DNA from: Actinoplanes missouriensis 431
GTDB taxonomy: Bacteria; Actinomycetota; Actinomycetes; Mycobacteriales; Micromonosporaceae
Length of the DNA stretch: 64,000 nt
Reading direction: 5' to 3'
Assembly (NCBI RefSeq): GCF_000284295.1
Contig: NC_017093.1
Location: 7,254,001 to 7,318,000, forward strand
Within the stretch, counting starts at the first letter, position 1. The number at the start of each line of letters is the position of its first letter. The translations under genes and the position numbers were made by a program. Shown piece by piece: positions 37,805-46,155 of this stretch. Below the pieces are notes generated by a model, which was not told the origin of the DNA, ran no database searches, and worked only from the letters and a program-made list of their open reading frames with translations.

Positions 37805-38437
37805 GTGCACCTCCCCCGAAGTGCGGCAGTCGGCATGGCAGCGGTCATGCTCTGCGGCAGTCTCAGCGGCTGCAGCAGCCTCAAGGAGCTGACCAGCAGC
37901 AGCAAACCGCTGCTCGGCGGCAGTTCGACAAGCAGCCCCAGCGCCAAACCCTCCGCCGCGGCGACCGGCAAGGACGCCGCCGCGAAGAAGCCGGAACGCG
38001 AGAGCGGCCCGCTGGACACCGGCACCGTGACCCATCGCCTCAAACAGGGCAACTTCACCGTCACGCTGAACTATTGGACCTCCGACAACGCGAAGCTCTA
38101 CACCGCCGAGTCGGCCAAGACGCTCAACGTGGCCGCCCACATCGAGGACGCCGACAGCAAGCACCGGGTCAAGGTGAGCACGTTCCAGGTGACTCAGGAC
38201 GACGGCACGGCACGGGTCGACGTCACCACCGACAGCGGGTCGTTCGACATCACCCCGCCCTATCCCTACAACACCGTGGTGACGCTGCCGGCAGCGACGA
38301 CCGGAGCAACGACGCTCACGCTGACCTTCCGGATGGATCTCCTGGTGGAGACCACCCCGAAGTCGAACAGCTACTACCGCTCCACGGCCCTCGACACCCT
38401 GACCCTGCCTTTGATCACGAAGGGCGCCACTCAGTGA
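37805..38437 (+). CDS. Predicted lipoprotein upstream of a glycosyltransferase
   Basis: 210 residues, GTG at 37805 with GAAGGG six bases upstream. A signal peptide with lipobox L-S-G-C (Cys at about residue 22) is followed by a Ser/Lys/Ala-rich linker and a beta-rich domain (FTVTLNYWTSDNAKLYTAES, YPYNTVVTLPAATTGATTLT). It overlaps the GT2 gene by a GTGA junction. Products probably act together at the cell surface, for example in polysaccharide assembly (inference). No known domain assigned. Confidence 0.8.
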   Translation: MHLPRSAAVGMAAVMLCGSLSGCSSLKELTSSSKPLLGGSSTSSPSAKPSAAATGKDAAAKKPERESGPLDTGTVTHRLKQGNFTVTLNYWTSDNAKLYTAESAKTLNVAAHIEDADSKHRVKVSTFQVTQDDGTARVDVTTDSGSFDITPPYPYNTVVTLPAATTGATTLTLTFRMDLLVETTPKSNSYYRSTALDTLTLPLITKGATQ

Positions 38438-39945
38438 GCGAATCCAGTCCCGGCCTGCGCCGGGCGACCGACCGTCAGATCCTGCTGCCCCGCAGCGCCA
38501 AAGCGGGTCCGCTGGCGTTGCCACCCGTACCCGCGCTGGCCGAGCTGGAGGCGGTGGAGACCACCTCGGGCGAGTTCGCCGCGGCGGCCGCCGCCACACC
38601 CCGGCACGCGACGATCAGCTGCATCATCCCCTGCTACAACGAGCAGGAGACGATCGGCGATGTCCTGCGGAGCATCCTCGCCCAGACGCGGCTGCCGAAC
38701 ATCATCCACGTCATCATCAACAACACCGACGACGACACCCCCGAGATCGCCCGCAGCTTCGAGGGCCGGCACACCCGTACCGTGAAGGGTGAAGAGTTCG
38801 TCACCACCGTCCACGTCCATGACATGGGCGTGAACCCCGACAAGAAGGTCGGGGCGCTGAACTACGGGTACTTCCTCTCCCGTGGCTACGACTACATCCT
38901 CGGTGTCGACGGCGACACCACCCTTGCCCGGGACTGCGTGGAGCGGCTCGAGCTGGAGATGACCGACGACCCGCGGATCGGCGGGCTGAGCGCGATCTAC
39001 AGCATCGACAAGAGCCGCTACAAGGGCCTGATGGCGCGCTTCCTGATCGCCGGCCAGCGGGCGCAGTTCGGCGCGTTCAACATGGACAACCTGCTCCGCG
39101 GCCGCAACATGGCCGTGCTGGGCGGCCAGTGCAGCCTGTTCAGCATGCGGGCACTGGAGATGGTGATGGTCCGCCACCACCAGCAGGCGCCCTGGGTCCG
39201 GGACAGCGAGGTGGAGGACAGCAAGCTGTCGCTCCAGATCAAGGACGCCGGCTACAGCACCAAGATCAGCGCCTCGGCCCGCGCGTACGTCGGCCCGATG
39301 ACCAACCTGCGCGCGCTGCACGGCCAGCAGGTGAAGTGGAACTTCGGCGCCATCGACCTGTTCTGGCCCGGCCAGCGGGGCGACAACAAGGGTCAGCCGA
39401 TGCACCCCAACCTGCGGCTGCGCTGGTACGAGAACATCGCGATGGTGTTCAACATCGGCTCGCGGCTCGGCTTCATCCTGCTGCTTGTCGCGTCCCTGTC
39501 GATCGACGCCTTCGTGTTCAACCCGATCTGGCTCATCCCACCCGCGGTGGCGATGCTGCTCAACCTGCGCCTGGCGCTGGCGATGAAGGACAAGAGCGCG
39601 TCCGACCTGCTCTACGCCGCGCTGGCGTTCCCCGCCGAGCTGTACATGTGGATCAGGATGGGGCACTTCGTCTCCGCCTGGACGCAGTTCCTGGCGCAGA
39701 CCGACAAGGACAACTGGGCGGCCCAAGCCAACGCGGAGAAGGGCAAGGGCTCCGCCTACGTCATGCCGCTGGTGGTGCTGCTCGCCATCATCGGCGCCTC
39801 GATCTACGCCTGGAGCCAGCAGAGCATCAGCGTCCAGTCCGCGATCCTCAGCCTGGGCTGGCCGATCCTCTACATCTTCACCATTCTCCAGACCGTCTTC
39901 ATGCTCAAGAAGCTCTTCCGCCGTCACCGCGGCTTCGCCGTCTGA
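38434..39945 (+). CDS. Family 2 glycosyltransferase, membrane processive type
   Basis: 503 residues, GTG overlapping the lipoprotein stop. The GT-A domain begins at about 60 (ISCIIPCYNEQETIGDVLRS). It contains the UDP-sugar/metal motif D-G-D (ILGVDGDTT), a probable catalytic E-D (DSEVEDSKLS) and a QQVKW segment resembling the Q-x-x-R-W motif of processive synthases. At least four membrane helices follow (about 355-400, 460-500). Relatives make cellulose, hyaluronan or other beta-linked polymers at the membrane; the sugar is unknown. A strong terminator follows. Confidence 0.9.
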   Translation: MSESSPGLRRATDRQILLPRSAKAGPLALPPVPALAELEAVETTSGEFAAAAAATPRHATISCIIPCYNEQETIGDVLRSILAQTRLPNIIHVIINNTDDDTPEIARSFEGRHTRTVKGEEFVTTVHVHDMGVNPDKKVGALNYGYFLSRGYDYILGVDGDTTLARDCVERLELEMTDDPRIGGLSAIYSIDKSRYKGLMARFLIAGQRAQFGAFNMDNLLRGRNMAVLGGQCSLFSMRALEMVMVRHHQQAPWVRDSEVEDSKLSLQIKDAGYSTKISASARAYVGPMTNLRALHGQQVKWNFGAIDLFWPGQRGDNKGQPMHPNLRLRWYENIAMVFNIGSRLGFILLLVASLSIDAFVFNPIWLIPPAVAMLLNLRLALAMKDKSASDLLYAALAFPAELYMWIRMGHFVSAWTQFLAQTDKDNWAAQANAEKGKGSAYVMPLVVLLAIIGASIYAWSQQSISVQSAILSLGWPILYIFTILQTVFMLKKLFRRHRGFAV

Positions 39946-39958
39946 CCCGAGCCGTCAC

Positions 39959-39991
39959 CGCCCGGCCGATCGTGGAAGGATCGGCCGGGCG
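39959..39991 (+). terminator. Terminator after the GT2 gene
   Basis: Perfect 13-bp stem CGCCCGGCCGATC/GATCGGCCGGGCG with a seven-base loop, followed by GGTTTG. Confidence 0.75.
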
Positions 39992-40037
39992 GGTTTGTAC
40001 GATGACGAACCAGCCGAGATCTCGTAGGGACAAGCAC

Positions 40038-40295
40038 ATGGCAGAGGGAACCGGCGCGGTGAAGTCGCCGTGGAGCGGCGCGTTACTCGCCGTCGCCGCG
40101 ATGGCAGTCGTCAGCGTCGTCGCACTGGTACAGAAGTGGGACGCCGCGTCCTGGTTGTGGGCGGCCGCCGTCTGCGCCGGAGGCGGGCTCATCGTCTTCC
40201 TCACGCAGGCACGCCGCAACCGGCAGCTCGACGCCGCAGCCAGGCAGGCCCGCCAGACCGGCAACGGCCCGGACATCGAGCAAAGCACGCGATAA
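40038..40295 (+). CDS. Small two-helix membrane protein (85 aa)
   Basis: ATG at 40038 with AGGGA about seven bases upstream. Two membrane helices (about 12-32 and 38-58) are followed by a cytoplasmic tail rich in Arg and Gln (RRNRQLDAAARQARQ). No domain known. It lies downstream of the GT2 terminator and so is probably expressed independently. Confidence 0.6.
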   Translation: MAEGTGAVKSPWSGALLAVAAMAVVSVVALVQKWDAASWLWAAAVCAGGGLIVFLTQARRNRQLDAAARQARQTGNGPDIEQSTR

Positions 40296-40389
40296 CCGAT
40301 ATTTCCGACCTGCGCGCCTGGATGTACGGATGTGACGACCATGGCGCCCGGCGGACGGTGAGCACGACGGTTGGGCGTCCCGGGCCGCC

Positions 40390-40581
40390 GTGCTCTATCA
40401 GGGGCGCGAGCAATACGACTGGGCGACATTGGTGACCAGCGACAAAGCTGTCGTCACCGTCGCGAGACGTGTCCCGCGTGACGCTCGCATCGCCGAGTTG
40501 GCCGAACGGCAGGAGGCGGCATACAAGAAGGCGGTAGCCGATCACTCGGGACGTAGGTCCGGGCCGGCTTTCGCCGCTTGA
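40390..40581 (+). pseudogene. Possible remnant of a truncated gene (63 aa left)
   Basis: A 63-residue frame from GTG at 40390 (ALYQGREQYDWATLV-like start, then a helical ELAERQEAAYKKAV tail). The same frame reads convincingly upstream (GEHDGWASRAAVLYQGRE) back to a TGA at 40333 without a start, so this looks like the end of a gene that lost its 5' part. It overlaps the convergent gene at 40542 by 40 bp. Confidence 0.3.
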
Positions 40582-41915
40582 AGCTGCGGGAACTGCTTCC
40601 ACAGCGCGGCGAGAAACGCGCGGTGCGCCGGCTCGCCGTGGGCCACCGCGCTCGCGAAGACGACGTTGAGGGCAGCGACCAGCGGGTCCCGGTCCCCCGC
40701 GTCGATCAGAGCGGGAAGCGCCACATGCTGTTGCGACATCTCCAGCGGCGGGTTCCCCGGCACCCGCACGGTGGTCCAGGTGACCGGAGCCTGCTCCAGC
40801 AACTCCCAGACCTCCGCCTGATACTGCGCCTTCGGGTTGAAGGGCGGCGGCAGAGGACGCTGCGCCCGTAACGCCTCCAGGGCCTCGGACGCCCACGGCA
40901 TCACGCTGAGCCCCGCCACGGCGACCGCCCGCTCGGCCGCCCAGAGAACCACCGCCCGCAGCGTGTCGGTATCGGCGGCGCCGAGCGCGGCCGGCAGCTT
41001 CCGGTCGTACTCCTGAACCGGGTTGGCCCGCTTCAGGGCTTTCTCCAACCGCGTCTTCTTCGGGCGCTTCCTCCGGGTGGCCACCAGCGTGCGATCCCGG
41101 GCTGCCACGGCGCCATCGCGATCCGGATCGGCGGCGTAGGCGGTCAGCCATCCCCGCGCCTGCACCGCCAGCTCCTCCACCGTCAGCGGCCCGATCCGGC
41201 CGGGGTTGGCCCGCATCCAGGACAGCGCGTGCTCGTCGGGCACGGCGGCACACCGGAACCGCGCGCTCTCCAGGAGATCGGATGTGATCGGTACGCCCGT
41301 CAGGTGCTCCATCAGGGCCAGGGCCCGCGCCTGCCATTTCTCGTCGTACCGCCAGCGCGGATCGGCCGGGTCGATCTCCTCCGTGCTCAGGTCGAAGCCC
41401 AGCGACGCCAGTGCCGGCACCAGCCGGTCCGGTTCGCTGCCCTCCCGCCATCCGGCTCCCCCGCACGGATCGAACGACACGAGGGTCACGCCGTCGCGGG
41501 CCCACCGCAGGACCGGGGCGGTGTTCTCGTTGAAGTAGAACGAGACGAGCTCACCCTTCGCGGACAGCAGCGCGGCGGATTCCTCGGTGGAACACCGGAA
41601 CCCGTTCGGCTCGACGATCAGCGTCCAGCCGCCAAGGTCACCAGCGGCGATGAAGTCGAGCCCGGTGTCGAGGTCGGCGTGGAACACCCCGTCCTCCCCC
41701 ATCGAATGGGGATAACCGACCTGCTCGGCAGCACCGGCGAGCCGGCGAGCGCCGGTGATGTCGACGGCTTCGGAGCCCCCGAGCGCGGCGATCACCTCAT
41801 CGGGGGTGAGCGCGCGCACCAGCGTGGCACAGAAGTTGAGGCCGAGCGGGTACTCCTCGATGAACCAGAGGTAGTCGTCAGCAGATGCCGTCACGGCATG
41901 ATCATGCCGGACCAT
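40542..41915 (-). CDS. DUF6461-like hypothetical protein
   Basis: 457 residues from the ATG at 41915; the frame is open to 41978 and the start is uncertain. About residues 12-180 match the pattern of DUF6461 (DYLWFIEEYPLGLNFCATLV then GWTLIVEPNGFRCSTEESAA then SFDPCGGAGW). The function of this family is unknown, and it often occurs in variable regions. The C-terminal half is helical with a basic patch (RRKRPKKTRLEKALKRAN) and no recognised domain. Three uncharacterised genes follow one another on this strand up to the second tRNA operon. Confidence 0.7.
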   Translation of the reverse strand: MVRHDHAVTASADDYLWFIEEYPLGLNFCATLVRALTPDEVIAALGGSEAVDITGARRLAGAAEQVGYPHSMGEDGVFHADLDTGLDFIAAGDLGGWTLIVEPNGFRCSTEESAALLSAKGELVSFYFNENTAPVLRWARDGVTLVSFDPCGGAGWREGSEPDRLVPALASLGFDLSTEEIDPADPRWRYDEKWQARALALMEHLTGVPITSDLLESARFRCAAVPDEHALSWMRANPGRIGPLTVEELAVQARGWLTAYAADPDRDGAVAARDRTLVATRRKRPKKTRLEKALKRANPVQEYDRKLPAALGAADTDTLRAVVLWAAERAVAVAGLSVMPWASEALEALRAQRPLPPPFNPKAQYQAEVWELLEQAPVTWTTVRVPGNPPLEMSQQHVALPALIDAGDRDPLVAALNVVFASAVAHGEPAHRAFLAALWKQFPQLQAAKAGPDLRPE

Positions 41916-42009
41916 ACCGACCAAAATCAGCCAATGCCGCAGCGAGTGGAGCGGATCGCGGCTAGATGAGGACGGCACTCCACTGGATCATCATGGTGCG
42001 ATGACGCGA

Positions 42010-43023
42010 CTACAGCGATTGCTCGTCGAATTGGAAATGGGGTGGAATGGTCCAGCGAAGTGTGGCCCGGCCGTCGACGTCTTCGAGAGTCACGGGATAG
42101 ACCTGCCCAGCTGACCGCCCTCCGGTGAAGCGCTGAAGTTCCAGCGGGGACCAAGCAATGAAGAGAATCGGGCAGCCCGCCACCTCGATTACTCCAGCAC
42201 GGAGAGGGTGCTGCCAGCCCGCACGCCATCCGAGATGGTGATGGCTGTGCAGGTCGACATGCGCCATATGCGGGTAGTGATCCTGAGCGCTGGCCCACCT
42301 GTTGATCGCTGCCGCCCGCTCCCGCGCAATCTCGACCGGCAGGTCAAGCCAACCATGGCTGTCATCGCCGGGGGCCGTGAGAATGCGAGGGGCATCGAAG
42401 TGTTCCCATGCTTCCTGCGCGCCCTTGCCCCAGATCCGGATATCGGCGAGCCCATCGACGCCCTGATCGCCGTGCATGAACCCGACCCAGGAGTCGAGCG
42501 CCCGGGCGTCACCGATGACGGTTCCGCACCGATCCACCGGCAGATCGCCCAGTAACGCCGGTCCGCTCCCGGCCGACACTGCAGAGAAAGGCAGACCCAA
42601 GTCGATGTTCAGCACCGCGATCGCGTCGCCCGTGTCGATCGGCCGGTAGGCCCCGGCCCTGGTATCCGCGGTTATCGCTAACGATCCGGGCCCAGCCGGC
42701 ACGGCCACCGCCTCGGCGAGCCAATCTCGTATGCACGCACCGCCAGACCCCGCCGTCGACATCGCACGCACAGACAATGGCTCGCCGAGCTCCGACCATT
42801 CGTCCAGCAATCCCGCGCAGGCCAGCACCACAGCGCCTGACGGTGCAACCACCTGCCCCAGAGCCGCACCCATCGATGCGAAACCGCCGCTGTTTGTCAC
42901 AACCGCCGATGATCGCACCTTCAGTTCCCAGGACGTCCGCTCATCGGTACGCCCGGGCACCCGCCGTCCTGTCCGGGTCATTGCCGACAACGCCCGATCA
43001 GCGGCAGAGTACGGGTGCCGCAT
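42010..43023 (-). CDS. Hypothetical protein (337 aa)
   Basis: Not recognised. It is beta-rich with conserved-looking segments PIDTGDAIAVLNIDLGLPF, DSWVGFMHGDQGVDGLADI and a His cluster (HVDLHSHHHLGWRAGWQHP). The N-terminal 30 residues are Arg-rich and may not be translated; internal starts exist. Codon bias is slightly weaker than in the flanking core genes. It shares strand and neighbourhood with the DUF6461-like gene and the 194-residue gene. Confidence 0.6.
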   Translation of the reverse strand: MRHPYSAADRALSAMTRTGRRVPGRTDERTSWELKVRSSAVVTNSGGFASMGAALGQVVAPSGAVVLACAGLLDEWSELGEPLSVRAMSTAGSGGACIRDWLAEAVAVPAGPGSLAITADTRAGAYRPIDTGDAIAVLNIDLGLPFSAVSAGSGPALLGDLPVDRCGTVIGDARALDSWVGFMHGDQGVDGLADIRIWGKGAQEAWEHFDAPRILTAPGDDSHGWLDLPVEIARERAAAINRWASAQDHYPHMAHVDLHSHHHLGWRAGWQHPLRAGVIEVAGCPILFIAWSPLELQRFTGGRSAGQVYPVTLEDVDGRATLRWTIPPHFQFDEQSL

Positions 43024-43050
43024 CGCCTCCTTCCGCGGCGGATGTACTGC

Positions 43051-43635
43051 TTAGAGACCCGCCGCCAGAAGGTCACGCAGCAACTGCGCCCCGGCCTGAA
43101 CGCGATCTTCGGTGTCCACCTGGCGGCCGCTACGAAGCCGTTGCGGGATCGCCAGGGTCAGCCGCTCATCGACGCCGAAGTCCATGCAGAACCGTCGAAA
43201 GGCATCGAGAAACTCCTCCTTCGGTGGAGGCCTCAGGATGAAACCGTTCGGAGCGTTGCATAGCCCGGTGCCGCTCTTGGGTAGAGCCATCCACCGGGAG
43301 TATTCGGGGTAGCCGCCGATGAAGACGGGTTCCCCGAAAGCCCCGACCTCACGGACCAGGGCGCTGAGGTAAGGGTCGCGGTAGCGGCCGTTCATCTGAG
43401 TCTTGTTGAGCATGCAGATCTGGTAGCCCATCGCACCGCCGACGCTCGCGTAGATGCCTGACGGGCCCTCGCGCATCGCGGCGTAGCGCACGAGGTAGTA
43501 ACGCCAGTCGAAGTTCTCCTCGTGCGCTCTCGCTTCCACGAATGCATTGCGAATCTCTCTCAGCGAGACCTCGGCGGAAGTCCCGGCGGCGACAGCGTCC
43601 AGGACAGCCTGCTGGAGAATCACGCGTGTGGACAT
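43051..43635 (-). CDS. Hypothetical protein (194 aa), possibly truncated
   Basis: ATG at 43635 with a poor ribosome-binding site. The core reads FDWRYYLVRYAAMREGPSGIY, then GYQICMLNKTQMNGRYRDPYL. Similar W-R-Y-Y...LNK...R-D-P-Y-L segments occur, to my recollection, in C-terminal parts of larger proteins from accessory regions. This may therefore be a truncated derivative, fitting its position beside the tRNA operon. No catalytic motif. Function unknown. Confidence 0.55.
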   Translation of the reverse strand: MSTRVILQQAVLDAVAAGTSAEVSLREIRNAFVEARAHEENFDWRYYLVRYAAMREGPSGIYASVGGAMGYQICMLNKTQMNGRYRDPYLSALVREVGAFGEPVFIGGYPEYSRWMALPKSGTGLCNAPNGFILRPPPKEEFLDAFRRFCMDFGVDERLTLAIPQRLRSGRQVDTEDRVQAGAQLLRDLLAAGL

Positions 43636-43797
43636 CCCGACCCGTTGCGCCAGGCGGCCATCATGGTCCCTCCATCGGCCACCAGCGAGGCAGGGACCAC
43701 CGTGGCTGACGCCGCGACCACAACGAGTACGGGATCGCGCTCGACATCCGAATCCCGCATCACCTTGAAGCGCCCCCAGAGTAAGGAGCGAAAACGC

Positions 43798-43835
43798 CAA
43801 CGGCCCGTTACCAGGATCCTGATAACGGGCCGTTG
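43798..43835 (-). terminator. Terminator of tRNA operon B
   Basis: 38-bp near-perfect palindrome centred on GGATCC, 15 bases past tRNA-Val. On the transcribed strand its only non-Watson-Crick pair is a U-G wobble. It is followed by GGCGTTTTCG. Strong intrinsic terminator. Confidence 0.8.
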
Positions 43836-43849
43836 ATCTGCATAAACAC

Positions 43850-43924
43850 TGGTGGGCGATACTGGGATCGAACCAGTGACCTCTTCCGTGTCAAGGAAGC
43901 GCGCTCCCGCTGCGCCAATCGCCC
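43850..43924 (-). tRNA. tRNA-Val (GAC), copy B
   Basis: 75 nt with encoded CCA, same sequence as copy A at 33427-33501. Anticodon GAC. Confidence 0.95.
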
Positions 43925-43946
43925 TGGCAATGCGCACAAAAATGCG

Positions 43947-44017
43947 AGGTGGAGACGGGATTTGAACCCGTGTACACGGCTTTGCAGGCCGTTGCCTCGC
44001 CTCTCGGCCACTCCACC
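43947..44017 (-). tRNA. tRNA-Cys (GCA), copy B
   Basis: 71 nt, same sequence as copy A at 33512-33582. Anticodon GCA. Confidence 0.95.
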
Positions 44018-44047
44018 GAGCTGGCCCCGTGGAAGAAGGCCTCTCCG

Positions 44048-44120
44048 AGCGGACGACGGGATTCGAACCCGCGACCCTCACCTTGGCAAGGTGATGCGCT
44101 ACCAGCTGCGCTACGTCCGC
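44048..44120 (-). tRNA. tRNA-Gly (GCC), copy B
   Basis: 73 nt, same sequence as copy A at 33621-33693. Anticodon GCC. First tRNA of operon B. Confidence 0.95.
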
Positions 44121-44151
44121 GTGTCTCCGGGCTGCCCCGGCGACGAGGAAA

Positions 44152-44181
44152 ACATTAGCCGGTCCCCTCGCCGCCCGCCAA
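44152..44181 (-). promoter_or_regulatory. Promoter of tRNA operon B
   Basis: On the minus strand, TTGGCG, 18-base spacer, TAATGT, ending 31 bases before tRNA-Gly. A stronger -10 than in copy A. Confidence 0.55.
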
Positions 44182-44233
44182 ACCGGGGTACCCCGGCGTG
44201 TCGCGAGCTGGGGAAACACGCCAGGATCCAGGC

Positions 44234-44833
44234 GTGGAGCTGACGACCTGGTACCTGGAACAGACCGATGCCGCCCAGATCCAGCCGGGGCGGGAACCGC
44301 GCGTGCCGGTGGAGGTCGGGCGGGCCGAGGTGGCGAGCCCGGAGCTGAGCCGCTTCCTCTACACGGCGGTGGGCGGTGACTGGTTCTGGACCGACCGGCT
44401 GTCCTGGACCTGGGCGCAGTGGCAGGACTGGCTGACCCGTCCGGGGGTGGAGACCTGGGTGGCGTCGGTGCGCGGCACGCCGGCCGGGTACGTGGAGCTG
44501 GACGGCCGGCACCCGGGCGCCGTGGAGATCGCGTACTTCGGGTTGCTGCCGCAGTTCGCCGGGCTGGGCCTCGGCGGGCATCTGCTGACCGAGGGGCTGC
44601 GGCGGGCGTGGCGCCTGGCGGACCGCTGGCCGCACCAGACGCCGATCTCCCGGGTCTGGGTGCACACCTGCAGCCTGGACGGCCCGGCGGCGCTGGCGAA
44701 CTACCGGGCGCGCGGCCTGACCGCCTACCGGACCGAGGTCACGCCGTCGAGCCGGCCCGCGGAGACGCCCGGACCGTGGCCGGGAGCCGGCCCGAGAGTC
44801 ACGCCGGGCCTGACAGGCCGGCCGGAGTCATGA
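44234..44833 (+). CDS. GNAT-family N-acetyltransferase
   Basis: 199 residues from the GTG at 44234; the frame is open from 44198. The GNAT fold is recognisable: GTPAGYVELDGRHPGAVEIAYFGLLPQFAGLGLGGHLL, with the acetyl-CoA motif Q-x-x-G-x-G (QFAGLGLGGHLL) at about 113-124. LDGPAALANYRARGL near 150-165 matches the family's C-terminal motif. It would acetylate an amine with acetyl-CoA; the substrate is unknown. Its last base abuts the convergent apbE gene. Confidence 0.85.
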   Translation: MELTTWYLEQTDAAQIQPGREPRVPVEVGRAEVASPELSRFLYTAVGGDWFWTDRLSWTWAQWQDWLTRPGVETWVASVRGTPAGYVELDGRHPGAVEIAYFGLLPQFAGLGLGGHLLTEGLRRAWRLADRWPHQTPISRVWVHTCSLDGPAALANYRARGLTAYRTEVTPSSRPAETPGPWPGAGPRVTPGLTGRPES

Positions 44834-45580
44834 TCAGGCCACCGGCAGTCCGGCGGACGTGAACGCCCGCCCGTCGTCGGTCACGGCCGCCGACTCGTAA
44901 CCGCCGGCCACCCGCCCGGCGAGCCAGGACAGCCCGGCCTCACCCATGGCGAGCGCGGTCGTCGCGTACGCGTCGGCGACCGCCAGGTCCGGGCCGACCA
45001 CGGTGACCGAGCGCAGCCCGGTGGCCGGTTTCCCGGTGCGTGGGTCGACCACGTGCGCGCCCCGCTCGTACGTGCCGGAAGTCGCCACCGCCCCGTCGGT
45101 GAGCGCCAGCACCCAGCTGAGCTTGCCGGCTTCCCAGGGGTGCCGGACACCGACCCGCCAGGGCCCGCCGGTGGGGCCGGTCCCGCGCATCCGGATGTCG
45201 CCGCCGGCGTTCAGGTAGTGCCGCCGCGACCCGGCTTCGGCGAGGCGCTGCGAGGCCACCTCGATCGACCAGCCCTTCACGTAACCGGACGGATCGAGTT
45301 TCCCGCCGGCGTAGGCGTCGAAGTACCCGTCGGTGTCGCGCCACAGGTCGGCGCAGCGGTCCAGCACGAGTCGCAGGTCGGCCGAGCAGTCCTCGAGCGC
45401 CAGCGCGCCGTCGCGGAACCGGCACACCTCGCTGTCCGGCTTGTAGGTGCTGAACCGCGCGTCCACCTCATGCAGCCAGGAGCAGGTCATCTCCACCAGA
45501 CCCGACAACTCGGACTCGGGGAGCTCGTCCGCCAGTTCGATGCTGACGACCGTACCCATGACCTGCTCGACGTGGCGCAC
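44834..45580 (-). CDS. apbE: FAD:protein FMN transferase (ApbE)
   Basis: 248 residues, GTG start. ApbE motifs are present: an N-terminal MGTVVSIEL, the substrate loop DPSGYVKGW, the FAD-binding NAGGDIR and the metal-binding segment GAHVVDPRTGKP, followed by DAYATTALAMG. The enzyme attaches FMN from FAD through a phosphodiester to a Thr or Ser in target proteins. Its likely target is encoded immediately upstream (45592-46137), which has the matching acceptor motif. No lipobox is seen, so it may act in the cytoplasm or with a partner. Third gene of the operon. Confidence 0.93.
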   Translation of the reverse strand: MRHVEQVMGTVVSIELADELPESELSGLVEMTCSWLHEVDARFSTYKPDSEVCRFRDGALALEDCSADLRLVLDRCADLWRDTDGYFDAYAGGKLDPSGYVKGWSIEVASQRLAEAGSRRHYLNAGGDIRMRGTGPTGGPWRVGVRHPWEAGKLSWVLALTDGAVATSGTYERGAHVVDPRTGKPATGLRSVTVVGPDLAVADAYATTALAMGEAGLSWLAGRVAGGYESAAVTDDGRAFTSAGLPVA

Positions 45581-45591
45581 GAAACTGGACC

Positions 45592-46137
45592 CTACGCGCC
45601 CGCCTTGTCCAGCGCCGCCTGCAGCGAGGTGACATACGACTGGCTGGTGAAGGTCGCGCCGGAGACCGCGTCCACGTCCGCGCTCTGCGCCGCCAGCGTC
45701 GCCTCGCTGAGCTGCTTCACCGCGTTCGGGTTGATCGTCCCGCTGAAGCCGTCGGTGGGGTACGTGGCGTCCGCCGCGCTGACCTTCCCGCCGCTGACCT
45801 TGATGGTGACCTGCACGGTGCCGTACTCGTTCTGCACGGCCTTGCCCTTGTAGGTGCCGGCCTTGAGCCCGGCCTCCTCCTCGGCCGGGGCTTCTTCTTT
45901 CTTCTTGTCCGAGGAACCCGAATTGTCCGAAGAAGCCTTCTTGTCCGACGAAGACGAGCCCTTCTTACTCGCCGAGGGGGACGGCTCGGCAGCCTCCGGA
46001 TCGTCGCCGGTGGCGGCCTCCTGCGCGACCGGCGCGGTGGCGATCGGCGCGTCCGGCGGCTGCACGCTCAGGCGTACCCCGAGGATCAGGGCCGCGCCGG
46101 TGAGGGTCCCGACGGCTGCTGCGGTACTACGTCGCAT
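45592..46137 (-). CDS. FMN-binding domain protein, flavinylation target
   Basis: 181 residues. An N-terminal membrane or signal segment (TAAAVGTLTGAALILGVRL) and a Ser/Lys/Glu-rich linker precede an FMN-binding (RnfG-like) domain at about 93-181. The acceptor motif is S-G-A-T-F-T-S (AVSGATFTSQSY), in which the first Thr is the residue ApbE-type enzymes modify. It probably serves as an extracytoplasmic electron carrier linked to the membrane flavoprotein encoded upstream. It lies between that gene and apbE with gaps of 18 and 11 bases. Confidence 0.92.
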   Translation of the reverse strand: MRRSTAAAVGTLTGAALILGVRLSVQPPDAPIATAPVAQEAATGDDPEAAEPSPSASKKGSSSSDKKASSDNSGSSDKKKEEAPAEEEAGLKAGTYKGKAVQNEYGTVQVTIKVSGGKVSAADATYPTDGFSGTINPNAVKQLSEATLAAQSADVDAVSGATFTSQSYVTSLQAALDKAGA

Positions 46138-46155
46138 CGCGAATCTCCCAGGGAA

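Noticed and set aside
33427..44120. The segment between the two tRNA operons as a recent mobile element bounded by att repeats
   Set aside because: Spacers and flanks of the two copies have diverged, the segment contains core-type genes, and the integrase lies outside it.
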